Part shown: one piece after another, positions 31,711 to 41,317 of the stretch
Position numbering within the stretch: the stretch's first letter is position 1
How the letters are laid out: every line of letters starts with the position of its first letter
NCBI GenBank assembly: GCA_964647545.1
Contig: CAZYHS010000007.1
Location: 1 to 64,000 of the forward strand
DNA: 64,000 nt
Direction of reading: 5' to 3'
From: CAZYHS01 sp964647545
GTDB lineage: Bacteria > UBA10199 > GCA-002796325 > 1-14-0-20-49-13
The notes under the pieces: model-generated
Seen by the model: the letters and a program-made list of their open reading frames with translations, nothing else
What the model was told of the DNA's origin: nothing
Databases searched by the model: none
Made by a program: the position numbers and the translations under genes

Positions 31711-33380
31711 TTTTGGATCACAAAATCAAAATCATCAAACGCCAAAGAGACAAAAGCTCCCGCAATGAAATTATTTACCGAACGCCCCTCTTGAAAATCA
31801 GAATTGGTAACATACTCGTAGCCGGCTTGAGGCATCAGCGTTACGCGATCGTTAAGCTTCCACTCGGAACTGATCATCGTGCGATACCGCTTTTCATCGG
31901 GCCCGTGGGTTTTTAAGCGTAATCTATCTCCGCCACCGTGTGAATTTATATCAACGTAATATGTGTTGGAGTAGCGGTCTTCAAATTCCATGCGCAAAGT
32001 CATAGAAAGGTCGGTGTTATAGAACCACTTGAGCGATGAATACAAAGCGATACCATCGGTCCCAAGATTAGAGCCCAAAAACCTGCGATCGAGCGTATAG
32101 CCCGACTTCCAAGTGCTATGCCGGTAACTAAATGGCGAAACGCGCTGGAATTCTACGCGCAGCGCTAAATCTCCGGAATCTGTCAGGCGCGGCACATAAA
32201 CGCCGGTTGCAAACGACATTTGATTCCATAAATTGTCGAGAAAATCCCAAGCTCTCAAAGGCGAGTCATCAAAAAAGCTGTCCCAATAAAGAACGCTGTT
32301 TCTAAGAGGCGGAATGGTCAAGCGCATGTCAAATATCCCGAAACGATGGTCACTTGTATCGGAGTAACTTGAATTATTTCCGGCCTTAATGAACGGAAAT
32401 GTTTCAACTAGCACGTCTGTAAAACTAACGGCCGGCGCGCCACGCCCCCCAAGTATTATCGTCTCGCCAAAACCAAATTCGAAAATATCGACAGGTTTAA
32501 TAGTTGCCTTCAGCCCGTAAAAATAAGCATAGGGAAAATGATTTTTTGGCCCGAGATTGGAGACAAAAAAAGTAAATTTCAGATGTCCGAGATATTTAAA
32601 GATCCAAGGCGGCTGCCATGGATGAGGGTTCGTAATCTTTATCATGTCGAGCGGACGGGCGTTGTCGGTAAGCAACATGCCGCCAAACTCACCCTGCCCA
32701 AGCAACAGACTGTCGCGACCGACCTCAAGTTCGAAATTTTTGAAGCCGGTCTTTGCGTACAAGTTTAAGATGTGAGCATAGCCGTTATTGGGCTCGTTCT
32801 TTGGAAATGTGAATTCGAACTGCGGTCTGACCGCCAGAGAAAAATATTTGGAAACCTGCATATCGTGCTGCGTGATAATAAACGAGTTGCCGCCATCAAC
32901 GTATGTGCGCCCTTCCTGATAACCGTCAAACGATGTAATAAGCCCGTCAACGTTACCTATGCCTCGCCCGTTAAGAGCCGCTTCAGCCCTGCTGTTGTTA
33001 TACAAAAAACCGGCCGACATCTTTTTTAGAGGTTCCAAATTCAAAAGAGGCATCTCGCCGGAAATTTCATTGTGATATTCGACGGCGTATTTATCAAGCA
33101 CCTTTCCAAGATAGTTCTTCTTTTCGCGAACCTCCGGCGAAAGATTTTCAAATTTTTTAATAGCGTTCTTAAAGATACGCCCGATCTCTGAGCGTGAGTA
33201 TGGGCGCTGCCCCATAATTACGTCACCGGCAAGCCCGTGAGCAATAACAAGATCGACCGCGGCATAGACCTGATCGGTCACGGGTACCGTTAGAGAAGAA
33301 TCAGCGTTTGCTTTAAAAAAAGGGCTTAAGAGCAAAACAAGCAAAAGGAGCGAGCTGATAAAAGTAACACGTATTTTCAT
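31707..33380 (-). CDS. Wzi/capsule-assembly-like outer membrane beta-barrel
   Basis: A 557-residue protein with a Sec signal peptide (cleaved after about KANA) and a beta-rich barrel. The region ELEVGRDSLLLGQGEFGGMLLTDNARPLDMIKITNPHPW is the diagnostic Wzi (PF14052) segment. The last strand is FDFVIQK-like. Wzi of E. coli is a lectin that anchors capsule at the outer membrane. Here it would display or hold the polysaccharide or glycolipid made by the neighbouring genes. It is adjacent (1 base) to the RND exporter gene. Confidence 0.85.
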   Translation of the reverse strand: MKIRVTFISSLLLLVLLLSPFFKANADSSLTVPVTDQVYAAVDLVIAHGLAGDVIMGQRPYSRSEIGRIFKNAIKKFENLSPEVREKKNYLGKVLDKYAVEYHNEISGEMPLLNLEPLKKMSAGFLYNNSRAEAALNGRGIGNVDGLITSFDGYQEGRTYVDGGNSFIITQHDMQVSKYFSLAVRPQFEFTFPKNEPNNGYAHILNLYAKTGFKNFELEVGRDSLLLGQGEFGGMLLTDNARPLDMIKITNPHPWQPPWIFKYLGHLKFTFFVSNLGPKNHFPYAYFYGLKATIKPVDIFEFGFGETIILGGRGAPAVSFTDVLVETFPFIKAGNNSSYSDTSDHRFGIFDMRLTIPPLRNSVLYWDSFFDDSPLRAWDFLDNLWNQMSFATGVYVPRLTDSGDLALRVEFQRVSPFSYRHSTWKSGYTLDRRFLGSNLGTDGIALYSSLKWFYNTDLSMTLRMEFEDRYSNTYYVDINSHGGGDRLRLKTHGPDEKRYRTMISSEWKLNDRVTLMPQAGYEYVTNSDFQEGRSVNNFIAGAFVSLAFDDFDFVIQK

Positions 33381-33381
33381 T

Positions 33382-35916
33382 TTATTCGTTATCCAAAACC
33401 ACTTCTGTATTTAGACGATGCGAAGTTTCCATTGCAGGCCGTGCATTCAACGCATACCGCCTGCGATAAATCATCACCAATAGCGCCGGAGCCAGCAACA
33501 GCGCAGCCGTCAGACAGGTAATTTCACCCGCGATCGCGACCATGCCGAACGACGCCAGCGCCTGATTGTTGGCAAGAATAAGCACAGAATAACCGATTAT
33601 CGTCGTGAGCGAACAGAGCACAACGGCCATGCCTGTATGCCTGAAAGCGAACTCTATTCCGCTAAGCCTGTCCTTCGAAAGTCGCAGCACGATATTTATG
33701 GCGTAGTCAACTCCGACGCCGAACGTAAGCGGCAGCGCGATAAAATTAAAAAAGTTAAGTTTAAGATCAAGGAGAGAAACAACTCCCAACATCGAAATTA
33801 TGCTTGTCAAAACCGTCACCACAATGACCCACGAAGCATTGAACCTTCGCACCACAATCGCCACAAATATCATCACCGCAAGAAACGAGGCCAAGGTAAG
33901 AATTGGCGCCTCTTTTCTTATAGCCTCTATCAAGTCGGCAAATATCAAAGATGCGCCCGCGGCGCGCATGACGCGTCCGTCTGAAAGAGTGAACTCCCTG
34001 ATGGTCTCCGAAAACCTTACGAGATTCCTCCCGTCCGACAAAAGCATGCCGGCGCGCGGGCTTATAAAAACGACCCGCCCCTTTGCGCCGCTGAGATCTT
34101 CAAAGTGTTTCGACAGATCTCTGGGGATATCGTCGAGCATTAAAGTTTTATTGTCGGTTAAGCTTACTCTGATCGAATCGACCTTTTCGCGGGCTTTGAC
34201 GTCGAGTTTGCCGAGATACTGTTCGTTATCGTCTAACAAAGATGCGAACATCGCCAGTTTTGGCAATTTCTCCTGCTGCGATTTCGGTACAAGACTATAA
34301 ATAGAGCGGCACGATCCCACCCGTCTTTCGCTTTCGGGAATAGACAGATTCTTTTTTTCAACGGCTTCGCAAACAAGTGCGCCGTCTTCGATATTATCCA
34401 CGACCACAACGGCCGGAGTCATCGAATCGTTGAAGAGTTTGCTGACCCTCTTTTCAAGGGCTTCGGTTCCGCTTGCAACGCTGGTTTTATTTCTCAACTT
34501 TGTAAAATCGTATTCGATAGCGTCTTTTGCATGAAACCCGATAAGGGCGATAGAAACGGCAGCAATTGCCAAAGACGCCGCTAAAATCGCGGCCGGCTTG
34601 GAAACGATCCATTTACTAAACGTTCGATAAACCGAAATACCGCGCGACATGTTGTCCTTTGCCGCGACCATATTTTTCATTCGCTCCGTGGCAAGAACAA
34701 GCACCGGAAGAACCAGCATTGTCGCCAGCCAGCAGAACATTACACCGTAAGCGCCTATCAGACCGAACTGATTGAGCCCCTTGATCCCAGCAAAAAGCAG
34801 GACGATAAAGGCGACGGCTGTCGTAGCGGCGGCGAGAAACGTGGCGCTCATCGTATTGACAAGCGCGTTTTGCATCGCCTCACGGTGAAGTATCCCCTTG
34901 CGCCGCTCTTCAATGTAACGAGCCATGACGATGATGCCGTAGTTTATCCCCGTGCCGAGAATAATTGAGCCTAAAAACGCGGTCTGACTGTTCAAATAAC
35001 CGATCGCGAAATAAGTAAGCGCAAACGTCCAAGAGAGAGCGATCAAGAGAGTCGCGCCGAGCAGAAAGACGATGCGCAACCGCATAAAAAAGATGACAAT
35101 CGCCAGCCCGACAAGGGTTATGCAAAGTAGGGCCGTAGAGACCACGTCTTTTTTGAGGGTATCGTATTCTTCGACCGTACTTTTTACGTTGCCGCAATAG
35201 CCGACCTTCATCTCTTTATCGAAGCTCTTTGGCGCGACCGACGCCACTTCACTTTCGACGGTCGCAATCATTTTTCGGGCAGCGTTGACCGAAAGGCTAT
35301 TTTCGTACGGACGAACGATCATTATCAGAAACTTGCCGTCGGCCTCGCCGTAATGATCTTCAAACGTTTTTATAGGGGCCGCGTTCGCCTTCTCGTTGCG
35401 CTTTTTTATGTTGTTGACCTCGGCCTCGAGAGGATCTTCATCGGCCAAATTAACGAACAGCTTTGCGTGCGAAAGTTTTTCGGTATCGATCTTTCGTTTT
35501 GTCGCCTCATATAAACTGTCGATATCTGCGGCCGGAAGATAGTGAAGCGCGTATTTTTCGTAAAACTTGCGGACATCTTCCGATTTGTAATCGAGGTAAC
35601 GGACCGTCCCCTTGGGAAGAGCGGTAAGCCTTACGGCCAGCGCGTCGAGAAATCTCTTGTTGGCCTCGGGATTCGGACTTTCAACCGTGACAATTAGGCT
35701 CCCCACCCCGCCGATCCGTTCCAGCGCGCGGTTGAGTTCGACGACGCTTGGGTAATCTTCGGGGAGAAGCTCTTTGATGTCGCCTTTAATTGAGAGCTTC
35801 GACGAAAGAAAAAAAGTGACGCAAGCCGTCAGCAGCACAACGGCGAGCGAAAGATAAAGATGACGGCTGACAAAACCGACATATTTGGCAATAGCGCGGT
35901 ATACGGGATTATCCAT
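33382..35916 (-). CDS. RND/MMPL-family lipid exporter (HpnN-like)
   Basis: An 844-residue protein with the RND layout: TM1 (about 20-40), a large periplasmic loop (about 45-245), a first bundle of TMs (about 255-430), TM7 (about 450), a second loop and a final bundle (about 690-820). The GLGINYGIIVMAR and GVGVDYAINIVLRL segments in the bundles match HpnN and other MMPL lipid exporters. It probably moves hydrophobic molecules from the inner to the outer membrane, using the proton gradient. It sits in one operon with the PAP2 and Wzi-like genes. Confidence 0.88.
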   Translation of the reverse strand: MDNPVYRAIAKYVGFVSRHLYLSLAVVLLTACVTFFLSSKLSIKGDIKELLPEDYPSVVELNRALERIGGVGSLIVTVESPNPEANKRFLDALAVRLTALPKGTVRYLDYKSEDVRKFYEKYALHYLPAADIDSLYEATKRKIDTEKLSHAKLFVNLADEDPLEAEVNNIKKRNEKANAAPIKTFEDHYGEADGKFLIMIVRPYENSLSVNAARKMIATVESEVASVAPKSFDKEMKVGYCGNVKSTVEEYDTLKKDVVSTALLCITLVGLAIVIFFMRLRIVFLLGATLLIALSWTFALTYFAIGYLNSQTAFLGSIILGTGINYGIIVMARYIEERRKGILHREAMQNALVNTMSATFLAAATTAVAFIVLLFAGIKGLNQFGLIGAYGVMFCWLATMLVLPVLVLATERMKNMVAAKDNMSRGISVYRTFSKWIVSKPAAILAASLAIAAVSIALIGFHAKDAIEYDFTKLRNKTSVASGTEALEKRVSKLFNDSMTPAVVVVDNIEDGALVCEAVEKKNLSIPESERRVGSCRSIYSLVPKSQQEKLPKLAMFASLLDDNEQYLGKLDVKAREKVDSIRVSLTDNKTLMLDDIPRDLSKHFEDLSGAKGRVVFISPRAGMLLSDGRNLVRFSETIREFTLSDGRVMRAAGASLIFADLIEAIRKEAPILTLASFLAVMIFVAIVVRRFNASWVIVVTVLTSIISMLGVVSLLDLKLNFFNFIALPLTFGVGVDYAINIVLRLSKDRLSGIEFAFRHTGMAVVLCSLTTIIGYSVLILANNQALASFGMVAIAGEITCLTAALLLAPALLVMIYRRRYALNARPAMETSHRLNTEVVLDNE

Positions 35917-35919
35917 ATT

Positions 35920-36939
35920 CTATCTGGAAAGCTGGCGTCGCCACCGCTCCCAGTGTCCTAAGATGAATTCGGAGGCGACATATGCCGCTACGGCCACGAA
36001 CCACCCCGCAAAAATATCGATTACCCAATGATGCCTGAGATAGACGGTCGAAAACCAGAGACTTGTCACAAAAGGGATGTACAGCCACCAGATAACACGA
36101 AAGGTCTTGCCGACGTTACGATATTTCCAAGCATAAAGCAGCGCCACCGACGAAATACCGACGTGCAAACTTGGAAAAGCTCCGCACGGCACGACCGAAA
36201 AATTGTCCCACTGTGCCTGCAGCGCGTCGTAAAGCCACAGCCCGTGCAGCTTTACGGGGTCGGTGAACATCTCGGTGATGAAGTAACGCGGCGGGCTCGC
36301 CGGCCACAAAACATAGCCGACAAAACCCATAAGAAACGCAAACGTCAAAGCAAGCGTCATACGTCTGAGCTCCGGACGATCGTCGCGGTTCGATAGAAAA
36401 AACATAATGACCAGCGGAAGGAGAAAATAGAGGGCGTACGAAAAGGCCATAACATCTGTCAGCAACGGAGAATAAATTTTTTGCGCCCACAAGGTCGGCT
36501 CGACGCCGAAAATTGCGATGTCCCACTTCATGAGCAGCCCCGCTATATCGACGTTCATGAAATATTTGCTGAGATCGTGGAGGTTCTCGTAAATGAACGT
36601 GACAAAAAGGAACGGCAGCCAGTCGCGCAGAATGTGACCGACGTTGGTCTTCATTTCGGGATTAAACCTTCTTGCGATAGTGCGATAGCCGATAAGAAAA
36701 AGGACTATAAGGATCGGAAGCCCCAGAGAAGCCTGAAAAAACCTAACGCTCCCCCCCGAAGCCAGCAGCGCCGTCAAAAGAACCAGCGACATCACCACCG
36801 AAAGCAAAAGATCGGGACCAACCTCAAGAATGCCCCTGACAGAGGTCAAAATAGCTTTCTTAGCTGATTTTGTTATGCTTTTTTGCTCAACCGGACCGAC
36901 ACTAACAACTTCAAGTTCTACCGTAGAATTTTTGCTCAT
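35920..36939 (-). CDS. PAP2-superfamily membrane protein (inositolphosphotransferase-like)
   Basis: A 339-residue protein with six or more transmembrane segments. The C2-like motif CGAFPSLHVGIS and C3-like motif VYLRHHWVIDIFAGW contain the conserved His residues of lipid phosphatases and of Aur1/inositolphosphotransferase relatives. The loop SPPRYFITEMFTDPV also fits this subset. It probably transfers or removes a phospho-head group on a lipid. It is three bases upstream of the RND exporter. The substrate cannot be told from sequence. Confidence 0.85.
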   Translation of the reverse strand: MSKNSTVELEVVSVGPVEQKSITKSAKKAILTSVRGILEVGPDLLLSVVMSLVLLTALLASGGSVRFFQASLGLPILIVLFLIGYRTIARRFNPEMKTNVGHILRDWLPFLFVTFIYENLHDLSKYFMNVDIAGLLMKWDIAIFGVEPTLWAQKIYSPLLTDVMAFSYALYFLLPLVIMFFLSNRDDRPELRRMTLALTFAFLMGFVGYVLWPASPPRYFITEMFTDPVKLHGLWLYDALQAQWDNFSVVPCGAFPSLHVGISSVALLYAWKYRNVGKTFRVIWWLYIPFVTSLWFSTVYLRHHWVIDIFAGWFVAVAAYVASEFILGHWERWRRQLSR

Positions 36940-36986
36940 ATGGGCCGGCTTTCCTAGCTTTTTTGAGCATTTATTGCAACGGCAAA

Positions 36987-38243
36987 TTAATCTTTTTTAT
37001 CGACAAAGGCGCGAAGTAATTCGGCCACGCTGCCGCTTGGTGCGGCCCATACCGGCCCGCTTACAAAGCCGTCTCCGTCGGCGTCTCGATAAGGATCGGT
37101 CACATATTTCGCCGAAATATCGACCTTCGGAAGCCATATTTTTTTTGCCGCCGAGATTTCCGCAATTACTTCGTTTGCGATGAGAGCATGGCCCGTCGGC
37201 GACGGATGAATGCCGTCCAAAGAAAAAAGACCGCCCCGCCCCCACGAACGGGTAAGCTCTTTGCCGTTAGGCAACATTACCCCTGCGGCAAGAATCGTCT
37301 CCAAAGAGGCCGAAATGTCTATGAGCGTCGCGCTATATTTTTGTGCAAGCCCCGCGATTATCGAATTGTACTCGTCTATCCTAGAAAGCAAAAGCCGCTG
37401 CTCCTGCTGCGTCAGAATGTCTGCCGCTCCAAATTCGGATAGCTCCGCCCTCTTTCCCTTGGACTTCGCAAAGAGGTCAGACGCGATCGATAAAAGAGGA
37501 ACAACATCACCGCCGGAAAGCCTGTCGATGGCAATCGAGCGCCCGAAATAAAATTCAAGGTCGCTCTTTGTAAAAAAGAACCCACTCAAAAGTAAATTTG
37601 GAACCGTCATCACAAACAGGCCGTCGATCCTTTTATCTGCCACGCGCCTTAAAAGATCTTCGTATTCGGTCTCAAATGTTTTCGGGTCTGTCGTTTTGGC
37701 GTCTATGATTTTTTGATCGATGTTGTCGGCGGCGGAAAAATTGAAAAAAAGGTCGTTAGAGCCTATCCAGATAAAGACCCAAACTTTCTCCCCACGGGCA
37801 TTAGCCTCATCGATCGCCTTTAGCAGCGCATCTGAAGGAGTTACGCAGCCTCCCCCCGAATAGGGCTTTAAAAAAATAGGGACATCTACGGGAATTCCTT
37901 CGACAAGGTCTATCAGCTTGCATGCCGACGGCAGCTCGGAAAGTTCCAGCCCCGGAATCGCAAAGTTCGTCGGCTTTGCAGTCTGGTCAACCCTATGGCC
38001 GTCAACGTTTATCAGCGGCTCTCTAAAGACCGCTCGTACGCCCAGCCCCCTCGCCATTTGAGATATCCAGCTATCCTTCTGGGTAGGCTCGAAAGTTACT
38101 CCGTCCATTGTGCCGGCGGTAAGGCTGTCGCCAAGTGCTAGGATTGCTATCTTTGATGGCTCTGTTATTTCTGCAAAGACAGGAAAATAGCTTACGCAGA
38201 TCAGAGCGCCTGCAACAACTAAAGCGATCGTTAGCTTTCGCAT
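36987..38243 (-). CDS. SGNH/GDSL hydrolase, periplasmic
   Basis: A 418-residue protein with a signal peptide (about 1-24). Block I ILALGDSLTAG (Ser40), the block with WIGSNDLFF, and block V DGIHPSPTGHALI (Asp and His) define the SGNH hydrolase family. It releases acyl groups from lipid or sugar substrates, perhaps in the lipid pathway downstream. It is 47 bases upstream of the PAP2 gene. Confidence 0.88.
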   Translation of the reverse strand: MRKLTIALVVAGALICVSYFPVFAEITEPSKIAILALGDSLTAGTMDGVTFEPTQKDSWISQMARGLGVRAVFREPLINVDGHRVDQTAKPTNFAIPGLELSELPSACKLIDLVEGIPVDVPIFLKPYSGGGCVTPSDALLKAIDEANARGEKVWVFIWIGSNDLFFNFSAADNIDQKIIDAKTTDPKTFETEYEDLLRRVADKRIDGLFVMTVPNLLLSGFFFTKSDLEFYFGRSIAIDRLSGGDVVPLLSIASDLFAKSKGKRAELSEFGAADILTQQEQRLLLSRIDEYNSIIAGLAQKYSATLIDISASLETILAAGVMLPNGKELTRSWGRGGLFSLDGIHPSPTGHALIANEVIAEISAAKKIWLPKVDISAKYVTDPYRDADGDGFVSGPVWAAPSGSVAELLRAFVDKKD

Positions 38244-38297
38244 GCCTCAAACTATCTCAAAACGGCTGAATTCTATCAATACGCACCGCGGCAAGAG

Positions 38298-38334
38298 AAA
38301 ACCCCCCGCAGCTTTCGCGCCACGGGGGGTTTTG
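38298..38334 (-). terminator. Terminator after the aldolase gene
   Basis: The stem AAAACCCCCCG (38298-38308) with CGGGGGGTTTT (38323-38333) is a perfect GC-rich stem. A T-run follows on the minus strand. It lies 26 bases after the stop at 38360. Confidence 0.85.
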
Positions 38335-38359
38335 ATTTTCCTGACTCTGTTATTGAGGC

Positions 38360-39391
38360 TTACTTCGCGTATTCTTTTCCGTAACGACCCGCCGAGCCAA
38401 GGACGTTGCGGTTCTTCTCTTTGTACATTTTGACAAGTTCGTCGCGGGCCGGCCCCAGATATTTGCGAGGATCGAATTCGGCCGGCTTCTCGGCAAATAC
38501 CTTGCGAATGGCCGCGGTCATAACCAGACGTCCGTCAGAATCGATATTGATCTTACAGACGGCCGACTTTGCCGCCTTGCGCAACTGATCTTCGGGAATA
38601 CCGATCGAATCTTTCAAGGCGCCGCCGAACTTATTGATCGTATCGACAGCGTCATGCGGCACGCTCGACGACCCGTGCAAAACGATCGGGAAACCGGGGA
38701 GCTTCTTTTCGATCTCTTCAAGAATATCAAAACGCAGCGGAGGCGGAATTAAAGTACCGTCTGCCGCCTTTGTGCACTGGTCGGGCTTGAATTTGTTTGC
38801 GCCGTGCGATGTGCCGATCGAAATTGCGAGCGAATCACAGCCGGTGCGTTTGACGAAATCGATCACCTCTTCCGGATGAGTGTAGTGCGATTCGGCGGCC
38901 TGAACTTCGTCTTCGATGCCGGCAAGAACTCCAAGTTCACCTTCGACCGTCACTCCGTGCTTGTGGGCATATTCAACGACCTGCTTAGTGAGTTCAACGT
39001 TCTTTTCATAAGGATGATGCGAACCGTCGATCATGACAGACGAAAAACCGCTGTCGATGCACGACTTGCAAAGCTCGAACGTATCGCCATGGTCGAGATG
39101 AAGCGTGATGGGAATGGCGCCTTCAAGCCCTAAGCTCTTTTCCATTTCGCGAGCCATCTGCACCGCACCCTGCGCCATGTAGCGCAAAAGTGTTTGATTT
39201 GCATATTTACGGGCGCCGCTTGAAACCTGCAAAATAACCGGCGAACGGGTTTCGACGCAGGCGGTAATGATCGCCTGAATCTGCTCCATGTTGTTGAAAT
39301 TATAGGCCGGCACCGCGAAACCTTCTTTAAATGCCTTTTCGAACATCTCCTTTGTGTTTACCAAGCCAAGCTCTTTGTATGAAACCGTCAT
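38360..39391 (-). CDS. fba: Class II fructose-bisphosphate aldolase
   Basis: A 343-residue protein. Class II motifs: HLDHGDTFELC (Zn ligand His), DGSHHPYEKN, EGELG, THPEEVIDFV, SIGTSHGANKFK (His) and VLHGSSSVP (His). It splits fructose-1,6-bisphosphate in glycolysis and gluconeogenesis. It is a single gene with a terminator. A strong AAGGAGGG lies before the ATG. Confidence 0.93.
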   Translation of the reverse strand: MTVSYKELGLVNTKEMFEKAFKEGFAVPAYNFNNMEQIQAIITACVETRSPVILQVSSGARKYANQTLLRYMAQGAVQMAREMEKSLGLEGAIPITLHLDHGDTFELCKSCIDSGFSSVMIDGSHHPYEKNVELTKQVVEYAHKHGVTVEGELGVLAGIEDEVQAAESHYTHPEEVIDFVKRTGCDSLAISIGTSHGANKFKPDQCTKAADGTLIPPPLRFDILEEIEKKLPGFPIVLHGSSSVPHDAVDTINKFGGALKDSIGIPEDQLRKAAKSAVCKINIDSDGRLVMTAAIRKVFAEKPAEFDPRKYLGPARDELVKMYKEKNRNVLGSAGRYGKEYAK

Positions 39392-39527
39392 TTTTCCCTC
39401 CTTCTAAGGAATGCCCTGTCTTCCGGCGGGCGTTTTGTTTGTGAAGCGCGTTTGTACTGAAACCAGCGATTTACTCAAGCAATTTTTTTATCCCAAACTC
39501 TATCTTCATCTGCTAGATTTAGCGCAA

Positions 39528-40421
39528 ATGAAAAAAACGACGGAAGGTTTCATCGAAGTTACAGGCGGGCGCGTATGGTATAAAAAAATCGCCGTTGATT
39601 CGGGCGAAGACTTGCCGCTACTAGTCCTGCACGGCGGGCCCGGAGCGACGCACGACTATCTTGAACCTCTTGAGGAGCTCGCAAATGAACGCCCAGTTAT
39701 TTTCTACGACCAGCTGGGGGGCGGAAACTCAGACAGACCCGACGACCGCTCACTTTGGAAAGCGGAACGTTTTATCGACGAACTGGCAACGGTCAGAAAA
39801 TTTCTCGGTCTCGAGAGGCTTTTCATCTTGGGGAGCTCGTGGGGAGCGGCGCTTGCGGTCGCGTACATGCGGCAAAGAGAGGCGTCGGGAGTCGAAGGGC
39901 TGATCCTATCCGGTCCGCTGCTTAGCACTTCGCGCTGGATAGCCGATCAGCGCAAATACATTTCGCAAATGCCAAAAGAGTCTGCCGATGCAATCACCGA
40001 ATGCGAAGCAAAAGGCGAGTTTTCCTCACCGAAATATCAGGCGGCGATGCTTGAATTTTACAAAAAGCACCTATGCCGGCTTGATGTCTGGCCCGAATGT
40101 TTAAATAGAACGCTCGAAAAAATGGGGACCGACGTTTACAACACGATGTGGGGAGCTTCCGAATTTACTATGAGCGGCAATCTTTCCAATCTTGAACTGG
40201 CGGAAGACCTGAAAAAAATCGACGTACCGATCCTTATCACCTGCGGCGAGTTCGACGAAGCAACCCCTTCGACATGTCGATACTTTCAATCGTGCGCAAA
40301 AAATGCCGAGCTAAGAATTTTTAGCGGCGCTTCGCATTCGCACCACCTCGAAAAAACCGGCGAGTACCTCGCCGCGATCGGCGACTTTATGAAAAGTCAT
40401 TCTTCAACGGAGAAACTATGA
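39528..40421 (+). CDS. Proline iminopeptidase-like alpha/beta hydrolase (S33)
   Basis: From ATG 39528 the product has 297 residues. A longer frame from 39411 has no good start. It contains the S33 opening LLVLHGGPGATHDYLE (HGGPG), the loop VIFYDQLGGGNSDRP, the nucleophile GSSWGAALA (Ser) and a His near the end in SGASHSHHLE. It probably releases N-terminal Pro from small peptides, or acts as a lipase-like relative. It overlaps the nitrilase-type gene by 4 bases. Confidence 0.88.
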   Translation: MKKTTEGFIEVTGGRVWYKKIAVDSGEDLPLLVLHGGPGATHDYLEPLEELANERPVIFYDQLGGGNSDRPDDRSLWKAERFIDELATVRKFLGLERLFILGSSWGAALAVAYMRQREASGVEGLILSGPLLSTSRWIADQRKYISQMPKESADAITECEAKGEFSSPKYQAAMLEFYKKHLCRLDVWPECLNRTLEKMGTDVYNTMWGASEFTMSGNLSNLELAEDLKKIDVPILITCGEFDEATPSTCRYFQSCAKNAELRIFSGASHSHHLEKTGEYLAAIGDFMKSHSSTEKL

Positions 40422-41218
40422 AAGTTAAGATTGCCGCAATTCAATTTCAACCCGACGCGAACGATTTCGATAAAAATCTGCGCAAAATAATTTCGATGAC
40501 CGAACAGTCTCTTTCATCCGGCGCGAAGATCGTCGTTCTCCCCGAAATTTGCGAATTCGGTTACGACATGGAGGCCATGAAGCGACACTATGACGGGGAC
40601 GGCAAAAGAGCGCCTGATGCCATTTCGCAGCTTGCGCAAAAGTATAAAGCGATCGTCGCCGCAGGGCTTGCAGAGAAAAGAGATGACGGCTTTTACAACA
40701 CATGCACTCTCTTCGGATGCGACGGCAAAGTTTTAGCGACCTACGATAAAAGCCACCTTTGCGTAGTTCCGCCATACAACGAACCCATCTTTTTCAAGTA
40801 CGGCCAGAAGATATTCGCGAAGGAAGTCGCAATCGACGGCGAAAAAATCAAACTCGGATTCTCCATCTGCTTTGATATCCGATTTCCCGAACTCTACCGC
40901 AAACTGGCGGCCGCCGGCACCGAGCTGGTCATACATCCGACCGCGTTCCCAATGATGCGCATCGAACAATTCGAAGTTTGCGCCCGAGCCCGAACGATCG
41001 AAAATCAGTTCTTCTTCGCATCGGCAAATTTTTGTGGAACAAGCGGCGGCGTTCAACTGGGGGGCAATTCGCTTATCTTAGCCCCCGAAGGCAAGATCGC
41101 AGCGCGCGCCTCACGAGACAGCGAAGAGACACTTTTTGCCACAATTGACACCACAGACATCGAAACAAGCCGCAAAGAGAGACCGGTTTATCGCTGCCTT
41201 AGACCTGAAATTTATTAA
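40418..41218 (+). CDS. Carbon-nitrogen hydrolase (nitrilase superfamily)
   Basis: A 266-residue protein. The catalytic Glu-Lys-Cys triad is visible: VLPEICEFGY (Glu), YDKSHL (Lys) and GFSICFDIRFPELYR (Cys). The length fits NIT1/Nit2-like omega-amidases. It cleaves non-peptide C-N bonds in the cytoplasm. It is coupled by overlap to the upstream iminopeptidase gene, so both may degrade peptide-derived metabolites. Confidence 0.9.
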   Translation: MKVKIAAIQFQPDANDFDKNLRKIISMTEQSLSSGAKIVVLPEICEFGYDMEAMKRHYDGDGKRAPDAISQLAQKYKAIVAAGLAEKRDDGFYNTCTLFGCDGKVLATYDKSHLCVVPPYNEPIFFKYGQKIFAKEVAIDGEKIKLGFSICFDIRFPELYRKLAAAGTELVIHPTAFPMMRIEQFEVCARARTIENQFFFASANFCGTSGGVQLGGNSLILAPEGKIAARASRDSEETLFATIDTTDIETSRKERPVYRCLRPEIY

Positions 41219-41317
41219 GTAATTTCTAATAACGCCTCACAAGTACTCGTTTTATAAAGATTTAATTAAATAGGCTATCCGACAACTTTACATCTGCTCG
41301 GCGCCGATAATAATGGC

